Of a DNA stretch of 64,000 nucleotides, positions 1 through 10,456 are shown in pieces. A program made the position numbers and the translations under genes. The DNA is taken from the NCBI GenBank assembly GCA_905250125.1, contig CAJNOL010000027.1, forward strand, positions 62,001 through 126,000, in the 5' to 3' direction. Source of the DNA: Rotaria sordida (Eukaryota > Rotifera > Eurotatoria > Philodinida > Philodinidae). The notes under the pieces are model-generated. The model saw only the letters and a list, made by a program, of their open reading frames with translations. It searched no databases and was not told where the DNA came from. The number at the start of each line of letters is the position of its first letter. The first letter of the stretch is position 1.

Positions 1-504
1 TAATGAAGATGTTAGATAAGATGCCAGCGTCAAAATGTTTCTGTTTTATTATTCAAAATAAACAATTCAATTCCATTGCAACATTACGTTCATAACGTTT
101 TTTTGCTTTATTGTTTATTATTATACACTAGTTTAAAACAAAAGAAAGTTTTTACATGAAAACAATTGTATCAATATTTCTGTCTTTGTTGAAGTCAATA
201 CAATAAAAAATCCTTTAAAAAAATATACAAAGTTTGAAACTATCGTAAAAAATAAATAAAACATTTTTTGTCTGAATTTGTCCGAACTTTCTAATTGAAA
301 TTCGTATATAAAAGAATAAATTAATAGAAGAATATAATAATAAGAAAAATATATCAAAATTTCAGAAGTGCATAAATTCGTAATTAAATACAACAGACAG
401 AAATATAAAAATGTAAGTTCACATGCAAAAATCAACATTAATTGTCATGTATCACCAATCATTACTCGTAAATAGTCTCCTTCTATGTTATTCTTAGTTT
501 TATC
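1..504 (-). repeat. 3' flank of the p38 gene, duplicated at 9953-10456
   Basis: This is DNA downstream of the p38 stop codon on the minus strand, with AATAAA-type signals in reverse complement (for example near 38-43). Bases 1 to about 395 recur at 9953 to about 10347 with only about four or five differences. From about 400 on the two copies diverge sharply. A hydrophobic open frame of about 100 codons exists here in both copies. Because the DNA itself is almost identical, its conservation says nothing about coding, so I do not call a gene. Confidence 0.8.
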
Positions 505-3500
505 TTATGAATCGTCTATTGCATCATTGTCGATCCAAGATGGTGGTATAAACTCTTCAACCATTTGCCATACAATAGCTAAAACAATGATAAAATATTC
601 TTAAATGCATATCAGTAAAATGATCATTATCAACAACTAAGCATTCTTGATGCTTTTTACACAAAAAAAATTCTAAGTAAAAGTGGAAACGCAACGAAAA
701 AAGTCATCTGTGCAAATCGTTGATAACCAACAATACATATATATATATTAAAAACTTAATATCTAACTATTTTCTATTCCTAAGTGCTTTATGAATCTAT
801 TTTATCTAAATGAAAATGATGATTTCTGCATACAATAAATAATAACAACGAAATTTCTATTTAAATGACTTACCTTTCCATTGCTCTTTAGTATATTCTG
901 CATTTTGATGTTCATTAATCATAGGTTCTATAGTTGGCTCATCATCTGGATCATGATAAAATTCCAAAAACGGATGACCTATATTACAAATACAAAATAG
1001 TAAAAAAACAACGTGTAATTATATTATGAAAATTTACTTAAGGCTTGTTCAGCAGTTGGACGTTGACGAGGATCAAAAGATAGAAGCTGATCAAGTAAAT
1101 CAACACCTATAATCATATAAAGTAAATGCAATTTATGTATTTGTCTCTCTCTCTCTCTCTTTATTATAAATTTACCTTCTGGTGAAACACCAGATATTGT
1201 TCTTCCTGTTGATGGATCAATTTGATAACCAAACAATTCATTAAAATTTGTTTTGGGTCTAGGTTCCATTTGACTCATATAAGTAGATGTTTCTAAAATT
1301 TTTCGCATAAAATATCCTTTATATTTTATGATATTAGTAAACTCAAAGTGATATGAACTGATGATCATTATAGTTCATTTCAGAGTTAAATGGTCGTGAG
1401 CATTTTTTGAATAGCTTTAAAATAAAAAGAGAGAAATAACTTGACTTTTACCACTCTATCTTTTTACAAAGTCAATGGAAAATTTCAGTCGCTTTTCTTC
1501 TTGGATACATCATAAGTTTTGAAGATAATCTTAATCCACTTTGAAAAACAAAATGCTTTCTCGACTATAATATAATAGGCAAATAACCTAATTTCTTCTC
1601 TATCGATCCACACAAAGCCAAGATCGATAATGATTCTGCGTTCGAAATATATAAAGATTTTACTGAAGATTATTCAACCAATCTTTTCAAAATATGAGCT
1701 GCTAAAAAATATTTCCTTCTATAAGTTTGTAGTTGCCTTCGATTCTGTGATATGATTTATTAGCCTTCGGATTTTTTTTACTAAAAGCGTCATCAAAAAC
1801 CATAAATAGAATTTATTTTGATTATAATGCATAAATACTTTCAAAAATTTTTCTTAAACCTTTATTTTATTAGTGCTTTCATCTGAATAATTTTGGACTT
1901 CAAATCTATCAACCGAAATCAATTTTAAGATGTTTACGTAAATTTACTATAAAAGTTATTAATCATCGATATCATCTATGCTATAAGTGCTATAATCATC
2001 GTCTTTATGATTATATAGTTCTTTTTCCATCTCTTCGATATAGATATCGGTCTTTTTAAATGTTGTCTCACATTGTTTGACGTGACTAATCTAACTACAT
2101 GCTTTTGTCACATATAACCCATAAATTCATTCTAGTGCCAATTTGGTCATTTCAGTCCAAGTAAAATTCGTTTTTCTATCAAGTATATGTTATTATATTA
2201 GTCCAGGCTAACTCTATATGAGTCAACGTATACAGTGTCTCATTAGTAAAGGAATGTAGGTATGATAATGGCTGAAGAAAAAACCAACAGCCACACAAAT
2301 ACTCACACACTAGCACCCAATGTATGGTTTTTGATGACGCTTTTAGTAAAAAAACTCTGAAAGCTGATAAATCATGTCACAAAATCGAAGGCAACTACAA
2401 ACTTATAGAAAGACATATTTTTTAGCAGCTCACATTTTGAAAAGATTGGGTGAATGATCTTCAGTAAAATCTTTATATATTTCGAACGCAGAATCATTAT
2501 CGATCTTGGCTTTGTGTGGATCGATAGAGAAGAAATTAGGCTAGTTGCCTATTATATTATGGTTGAGAGAGCATTTTGTTTTCAAAGTAGATTAAGATCA
2601 TCTTCAAAACTTATGATGTATCCAAAAAAAAAGAATGAAACTTTTTATCGACTTTGTAAAAAGATAGAATGCTGAAAATCAAGTTATTTCTCTCTTCTTA
2701 TTTTAAAGTTATTCAAAAAATGCTCACGACCATTTAACTCTAAAATGCACATTAAAAAAGTATTCTCATTTCGATGTTAGTGAAGAATTCTATTTTCAAT
2801 TATCGATATTTTATATTCGAAATATGAATTTCATTTTGTTTTTTTTTGTACAAACCTGATGTACATATCTCTGATAATGTTGCTAAATCTGGTGTACCAA
2901 TAATATCAAATATTTTATTTAACTGATCAAATTTAGTTTGTCCAGGAAAAAGTGGTTTATGTAGGATTAGTTCTGCCATTATACAACCAACAGACCATAT
3001 ATCAATTTTTTCATTATATTTTTTCTCATTGAGATATATTTCTGGTGCACGCCACCATCTAACAAAAACAAATTATTTTAGTAGTTTTGGAAATAAAACG
3101 AGAATGATTGACATACCTGGTACAAACATAAGTAGTGGCAGGACAAATTGATGCAACACTAGCTAATCCAAAATCAAGAATCTATTATAAAAAAAAGAGA
3201 TGACAATCAATAAAGAACTTTTTCGGAAAAACAAGAACAGCAATGTAAGCGAATGTAGAAATTGATGGCTACTAGAAGTGTCGATAACAACAACATTAAC
3301 AGTTAAAAGTTTTTGATGCCTTGGTTTTCAGGAATGTTCTTATTTTGGAAGTATTTTAAGTTCGAAAAAAGGCAAAATCATGGTGTAGAGAATGCATCGA
3401 GAAGAAAATAGGTACAGATGACCAAGACAATTAACGGTAGAGATCGAATAATTTAGAAATTATTTTAAAAGGGATATGTCGAATAAAGTATAAAATTGTC

Positions 3501-5938
3501 TTCTCTAAAATCAAATTTTACCCGATCACTTATCCTGAAGCAAGTCTTTATCGATCAAACAGGATATTAATCAGTTTCTTTAGATTATCGTCCATTTGAG
3601 ATATAACATCACAACAAAGTATTTTATGTATTATGAGAAAAATTTTCTGATCATACTCTTTACAGAAACTGTCTTTGCACCAACTAAAACGATTTACATG
3701 CTTCTCGAGGCTATCACTGAAATTCATCATTTTAAACATTCTCCTAGAATTACAACGTGTTGAAATCAGTAGAGAAACGATGTACTGCGTACTCCCGTAC
3801 TTCCACTGTACTTTCTGGACTCCAACAGTACATGAAGTACATGGAGTCCTGGACAGGAAGAACGACGTTCTCCAGCGCTCTCTGGAGTATAAGATGTATG
3901 AAAGTACAATGAGAATATACGGATTATGAAGTTTGAAGTACAATAGAAGTGTAGTTTTATAATTAAGGAAAAGCTAGACCTAATTCCAAGAAAATAACGA
4001 CTTACTTTCGTACCCCACCTACTCCTGTGCTCTCACAGTTCTTTTACTCTGCTCCATGTGCTTACACTTCACTCTCGCGATAGTTTCGTACCTTCGTTGT
4101 ACTCTTATACTCCCGTTGTGTTCCAAAATGTAAAGAAGTACGTTGTTTTCTCTTGGTTAAAATGAGTTTCCAGTAATTTCCATTTTCGCCGAATTCTCCT
4201 TTGGTCGACCATCAGTATCGCCGATTTCAATATTGCCGAATAAATTCATAACTGAAAACGAGTCTGGATTCAATATGATCTATTATATATGTAAACTTTT
4301 ATTATAATTAATTAGTTTATTAGCGAGTCTTTGGTTACCATCTGAGTGAGTTACTATTTGAGTCTGTAGAGTATGGGTGTCCTCCTCTTCATACTGATAC
4401 CTATACCCACACCAATACCCTACTGACTCAAATGGTAACCCACTCAGATGAGAACCAAAAGATTTGTTAATAAACTAATTAATTATAATAAAATTTTATA
4501 CACATATAATGGATCATATTTGATCTAGAGTCGCTTTCAGTTATGAATTCATTCGGCAATATTGAAGACGACGAAACACATCGTCGGTGAAAATGAACTA
4601 ATTCGAATCTCCTTTGTATTTTTGTACATCATTATTCTATTGTTCTTCAATACTCTTCATTCACAACAACAAAATCTATTTTCTTTGAAGAGAAAACTAT
4701 CATATACAAAACGAAATTAAATAGTAGACAGACTAAACCCATAATCAGAACTCAGTACAAAGCACATTTCCAAACCGAACGTGTTGCTTATGAGATTTTA
4801 ATACTTTCAAACTACTTGAAATGTCAACTTTAACAAAGAAAATATGTTTCAATATTGTGTAAAATAGGATGACAAGTTCAATGCGCACTTATTTATGTAT
4901 ACCACAAATCAGTTATGAGGAAACAATTCGAGTTTTTTGCTAACCGAAAGTCAATAGATATTGTATGAAAATTCTGTGAAATTTATAGTAGTCTAGTGCA
5001 TTCGTTATTTTCTTCGACAAGATTATCAAATTCAATGTTTTTATACAATACTTACTGTAACATTGCTATTTCGATCGATTCCAATATTTGTTGGTTTTAA
5101 ATCCTATTTTAATAGAATACAACAAAAATTTTAACATAGGAAAAAACGCCTTGGTTTCACGTACACGATGGAGAATACCAGCTGAATGAATAAACTAGAT
5201 AACAAAGAGAACAATATTGTATTGAATGAATTTTGAGATAAAATTTATCATACCTTCAAACCACGAAGAAGTGAACAGATAATTAATTGAATAAGTGTTT
5301 CTGTGAGTGGTACACGTTGTAATAGAAGTTTATTCAAGTCATGACCAACAAAATTCAATACTAAGTATCTGTTGAAAAAGACAAAAAAAAAACTAAAAAT
5401 CTTCAATAAATAAAGATATTTTTATCACATACATTGTTCGAAATTCGTTTACATTCTGTTCAGGTGTAAATACATTATATAATTGTACCACCTAAAGTAT
5501 AAAAAAAATACAAACGACTTTCGACAAATCTAAAACAATCATTTCTACAAACTTGTGCATCAGGATGATTGAGATACATAAGTAGTTTAAGTTCTCGATA
5601 AGTTCGTTTTGCATGTATATCAGTTTCAAAAGGACGAAGAATTTTTTTAATAGCTACGTATTTACCTGTTGTCTAAAATACAATTATATATATATACATA
5701 TATATACATGTCTTTTTAATCATGTTCATAATAATACGTACAGTATCAGTTGCACGACTAAATAACAAATTCAATAATTATGAAAAGAAAATGAAATGAT
5801 TATTTCTACTTACACTACAATACCATAAGCTCCTTGTCCAATAAGAACTAAATCTTGATATCGCACAGGTAATGTAAATCTACCATGACCACAATAAACT
5901 GTATACCATCCATCTTGTTCGACATCATTAACATTCAT
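505..5938 (-). CDS. p38: p38-type mitogen-activated protein kinase, 13 coding exons, intact
   Basis: Stress-activated Ser/Thr MAP kinase of the p38/HOG1 type. Coding exons, 5' to 3': 5814-5938, 5742-5757, 5553-5672, 5433-5491, 5254-5368, 5165-5194, 5056-5103, 3117-3181, 2856-3058, 1176-1316, 1038-1106, 874-978, 505-578. They total 1170 nt, or 389 aa (human p38 alpha is 360). Visible landmarks are the glycine loop GQGAYG, the VAIKK lysine (about K56), HAKRTYREL in helix C, HRDLKPTN (D156), DFG (D174-G176), [17 protein letters not shown], and the p38 C-terminal signature DPDDEP. The activation-loop dual-phosphorylation motif reads T187-T-Y rather than p38 TGY, and the usual RWYRAPE is RWWRAPE. 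An extra stretch of about 15 residues follows NELFGYQID. Exons of 16 and 30 nt are unusually small. The start was chosen at 5938 because it gives a p38-length N-terminus. Two large introns carry foldback insertions. Confidence 0.93.
1371..2749. mobile_element. Foldback DNA element in a p38 intron
   Basis: Two arms of about 420 bases (about 1381-1803 and 2324-2745) are near reverse complements, with a unique centre of about 520 bases and no convincing open frame. Both termini abut CATTA (1366-1370 and 2750-2754), a candidate 5-bp target duplication. The paralogous intron near 12855-12880 lacks the element and reads straight through the flanks. It is therefore a non-autonomous terminal-inverted-repeat insertion that postdates the gene duplication or was never in that copy. 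Family unknown. Confidence 0.85.
3775..4610. mobile_element. Insertion with a hairpin repeat in the large p38 intron
   Basis: About 830 bases here have no counterpart in the second p38 copy, where the flanks are continuous at about 14210-14235. The right half is an imperfect hairpin, with arms about 4222-4385 and 4400-4570. The left part contains short shuffled GTAC-rich palindromic words. This looks like one or more non-autonomous insertions. I see no coding capacity. Confidence 0.6.
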
Positions 5939-6494
5939 ATTTATTTTTGTTAATCCAAAGAAACGATAATCTGTTGAGTCTTCTATGATGTTGAAATATA
6001 AAAAGAAAACATCATTTTTATAATAGAAAAGAATATGAGAAAAGTAAAAGCGAACAGAATGAAGCAAACAACTAATAGTGACAGCTATTTATAAAGCAAT
6101 GAAAAAACCAACCAAGAAATTGTCCTACTCAAACGGAAATTTCCATGTATATTTACCATACAGTATGAAATTTAAAAAAAGAACTGATAGATGGCGCTTT
6201 CACCGTTACAAATCGAACGCAAATTACTCAATATTTGTTCTTGATTCTGTCGATTTTAATGGAGGTCATGTTGATTTTTTTTGATAAAGATCATAAAATA
6301 ACACTTTTTCATAGGTTTAACAAAGCTAAGTTTTGTTTTTTCTTTTGTCTGATTATAGAAAAGTGATTCGATATTATTTGTCGTAAAGAAAATAATACAT
6401 TTATAAATATTGAAATAATGTTTTTTCTCTTATTTATTCAATTTTTTTTGTACTAAAATATCGATAACAAAGTAAGCAAATCAGATGAAATATA

Positions 6495-6753
6495 AGTGTG
6501 GTATTTTATCTTTATTCTATTTTGTAAAAGTAAAGTAAAATATCTAACTTTACTTTATCGATTAAATTAAAGTGAGTATACTTTTTGGTGTTGAACTAAG
6601 AAAGTGGCCAAAACTTGTACTACAATATTTGGCTTTACTATATGTTCTTCACTATACTTTACTTTACCCAGTAATATAAAATATATTCATTTTACCTCAC
6701 AGATCAAGTAAAATGTTTAACTTTACCTGTTAAAGTAAAGATAAAGCACTACT
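6495..6753. mobile_element. Short inverted-repeat element (MITE-like)
   Basis: The ends read AGTGTGGTATTTTATCTTT and, in reverse complement from the right, AGTAGTGCTTTATCTTTAC. They are imperfect terminal inverted repeats around about 220 bases rich in TAAAGTAAA words on both strands. No open frame. The call rests only on the termini and internal symmetry. Confidence 0.45.
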
Positions 6754-7879
6754 TCTAATGAAAAATAAATAAAAGATCAAAAGAGCATGATAGATACGGT
6801 TGACGTTTTTTTTTTTCATGCTCATTCTTACTGACTGTCCTATCACACAGACACGATCGATGAAGTGTAGAACAGCAAGAAAAACGTGCGAAAAAGAAAA
6901 TGACAGTCGTCTTAGTAATAAATGTATTGATTGATTTTTTCCATCATCAATCCTTACATGTAGATTAGTGAAATACTAATATGATTTCGACAGAAAAAAG
7001 GTTTTGTTGAATATTTGTTGATAAAAGAAAAAAAACTTAATTAATATGGCAATGTTGATGGAAAATTGAATAACAATGATGATAATGCAATATTAACGAC
7101 GACATTGAACAAGTTAGCGATGTAGTATTTTGTGTCGTTACCAGAAAAAAGTCGTAAGACGAGGATCTCAGACATCTGATCATATCTGCAAAGGGAACTG
7201 AGATCCTCTACCTCCGCCTGATTACGCCATCAATAGTATTGTTATGAAATCTATTTTCATACTAATGCAAAAATGAACACTTATTATATGTTAATTTATT
7301 CCATTATAAATAGAACAATCAATTATAAGTTATGGTTTTAGAATAAGATCACAAACAGAACTTCTTTTATAGAAACGTATAAAATAAAGATATGAAAGTT
7401 TGAGTAGTTAATAGCAAGAAAATGAATGGTGATGCTGGATTATGAGAAGAATAAGATTTCATAGTTGATGATTTGTATGAGAATAGCATTCGAACCGAAT
7501 GCTCAATCAAGATATATTAAGACATGACCTTTTCTTTTATAGTTATAGTTACATTTTGTTATGATAATCATAGATAGCTTCATAATTCATCAATCAATTC
7601 TTAAACTCATGTTCAGTTTGATATTATTATTTACTATTATTTCCTCAAGAATAAAACTATGTCCACAAAATCAAGTATAGCATCAAATATTCAATAAAGA
7701 GTAATGTATTACACAACGATTGACTGATAAGGATGTAGATGGAAATAAAAGTATTTTTAGAAGCAAAAATTAAATCATTTTTTATATGAGATATCCAGTT
7801 GACAAAGTTTTGATAACGATAAAAAAATATAGAAAACTACAACATTGATAGACTTTCAATCTCATCATTAGTATTAATC

Positions 7880-8420
7880 AATATATGGTAACAAAGAACT
7901 TGCACTGTACCAAAAGGATCCCACTGTATATCGGCCCAAACCTGCCGTCCTATGAAATTCGATCAAAGTCATATATTGTGAAACCTAATTTCTTCGGCAT
8001 ACACTTTTACATATTTTTTGTTTAGCCGTAATAGTTGACTAGAAGCTGTTGGAGGATACTTTTCTCAAAATCCTTAACATTGATTAAACTACTTTAAACC
8101 GTTTTTCTGTCAATTATGAGAACATCCATATTTTTGTTCAAGGACGTTGCTTGCAAGTCTGTTAAGTAACAGTCAGTAGATCCATCAAAATGTACTCTAC
8201 GAAATGGTGTTAATAAATAAATTTTAAATTGTTCTCCATAAGAACTATAAGACTCATCACTATAAGCTAATATACAAAAAATACGATTATATGAGCATTT
8301 GCATAATATGTTCTATATGTTTCAAGTTTATTTTCTTGTTAACAAATATTTGAGCAAGATGACGATGATTATAGAAAATTTCCTCATGATTTCCTCTACA
8401 AAATCATGTAAGTTTGACTA
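7880..8420 (-). pseudogene. Possible decayed coding fragment, unidentified
   Basis: On the minus strand, about 8270-8095 reads as an uninterrupted protein-like stretch (including YGEQFKIYLLTPFRRVHFDG and DLQATSLNKNMDVLIIDRKT) ending in a stop. About 8060-7880 continues with protein-like pieces interrupted by stops (KDFEKSILQQLLVNYYG, then LGFTIYDFDRIS, then DGRFGPIYSGILL). I do not recognise the family. It could be a transposon or gene remnant, or chance. Confidence 0.25.
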
Positions 8421-10456
8421 TAATATAAATAATCCAAATATAGAATATTTCATGATTACTTTTGAACATGTCATTATTTTACTTGTATATCGATATTTCT
8501 TTTAGATCGATGTTAGATTTTATCGAAATCATTCCAGTTTGTATTTTAAAATGAGAGACAAATTTATAGCAAATAAGTGAAATAACGTTGAATAGGACTT
8601 TGTAGAGTAGTTCAATATATATCGTTGACTGATCTCTATAATACATAAACATAACTTATAAATATAGCTGTGAAATAATCAGATAGAAAAGTTCTAAAAA
8701 AAAAGTGAATCTGATATTTTACAACATTTTACATTACTCTTATATGTTCAGTTGTTGATAAAAGTTGATGGCAATTACTCATCTTTGACAACCACTTTCT
8801 TGAGCTGTATAACACTTCTAGAGTTTGTTTTCTCAAGAAAAGTTGATCGACTATTCAATAAGACACGACCATAGAAAAATATGGATGCAACGATGATGAT
8901 CATTCATGACTACCGATTCACCGGTTCGAACTGACAACAGCTATGAGCTGTTAATCATTACAACAACAACCGGTACGCATCGATAAATGTTCAAGTGGTA
9001 AATGATATTGATCGATCTTCACGAAAATTCACCGGTAGTCCTACACCATTTTTTCACCAAAGTGTACTTCAGCGAAGTTCTCTCTCACGAGGGAAGTCCT
9101 TCGCCAGTAAACTGTCGGTAGACCACTCGATATAATATGCGCTGTACAGCCAATATTCGCCAGTAATGACAAAAAATCGCCAGTATGTCGACAATCAATC
9201 GACGATAGCTTGATACTTAAACGGTGGGCTATCTTCTGACTGCCATTCTACTGCAGTATACTGGTGGTACTACGCACAAACGTGCAACATGAGTTTTCTC
9301 CATAATTCTTACTAAGTTTTTAGAAAAAAAAATTGTTTATTCAATGTTCATTACCATTTTTTGACATGACAGTAAACTTCAAATTTATAAAAAAATTCAC
9401 TTGAAAATCCACTAGTCAGATATAAGCATCTCAACCTCTTTTTATCATTATAACGAAGCACAGCTTTCGATTGACTATTACAAATGTAGATCTCTTTTTT
9501 TTAAATTCTTTGTTGTCATTCAATAATAATTCTATGTAATTGTAAAACACAAAGTTTTTTTTTTTATTGAATGATACAATCATTCAGTGTTTCAATCCAT
9601 ATTAGAATTTTTATGCTATTTTGATTCAAAACTTTAAAATTATTCAGAGTACTGAAATCTTTGTGTTAAATGATCTTGAAAACTACGGTTTCTCATCTCT
9701 ATTCAAAAGACAATTTTATCATGAACATATATGTTCACATTATTACATTTAACAAAATGACGATTTTCTTTACTTATTTATAAGCATGAAATCAAAAGCA
9801 GCTCTTTAGACATTTGAAATTATTGCTCTTTGTCAATGATTTTTCATTAAAATGATTGATGGCATTATATAACATTCTTACATTACTCACGATGAATTGA
9901 AGTTATTTCGAAAAGTTATGGAAGTTGGTTTTCAGAAAAAAAAAGACATACTAATGAAGATGTTAGATAAGATGCCAGTGTCAAAATGTTTCTGTTTTAT
10001 TATTCAAAATAAGCAATTCAATTCCATTGCAACATTACGTTCATAACGTTTTTTTGCTTTATTGTTTATTATTATACACTAGTTTAAAACAAAAGAAAGT
10101 TTTTACATGAAAACAATTGTATCAATATTTCTGTCTTTGTTGAAGTCAATACAATAAAAAATCCTTTAAAAAAATATACAAAGTTTGAAACTATCGTAAA
10201 AAATAAATAAAACATTTTTTGTCTGAATTTATCCGAACTTTCTAATTGAAATTCGTATATAAAAGAATAAATTAATAGAAGAATATAATAATAAGAAAAA
10301 TATATCAAAATTTCAGAAGTGCATAAATTTGTAATTAAATACAACAGACATAAGCATAAAAATGTAAGTTTGCATGTAAAAATCAACATCCATTGTGTTG
10401 TATCAACAATTGACAACTCTGAAATGGTTATATTCTATGTTATACATAGCTTTATC

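Larger units (their letters stand above)
5939..9952. other. Intergenic DNA upstream of p38
   Basis: AT-rich, with no complete gene seen. It holds a small inverted-repeat element (6495-6753), a stretch of possible decayed minus-strand coding sequence (about 7880-8420) and a slightly GC-richer patch (about 8920-9300) in which the word CGCCAGTA recurs three times. A short palindrome with arms GAGGATCTCAG / CTGAGATCCTC lies at about 7159-7206. Confidence 0.6.

Noticed and set aside
133..438. Hydrophobic 101-codon minus-strand frame, also present at 10084-10416
   Set aside because: It lies in p38 3' flank, is a translation of A/T-rich DNA, and is conserved only because the two flanks are nearly identical at the DNA level.
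1024..1368. 114-codon minus-strand frame taken as a gene of its own
   Set aside because: It is two p38 exons (1176-1316 and 1038-1106) read through the intervening intron.
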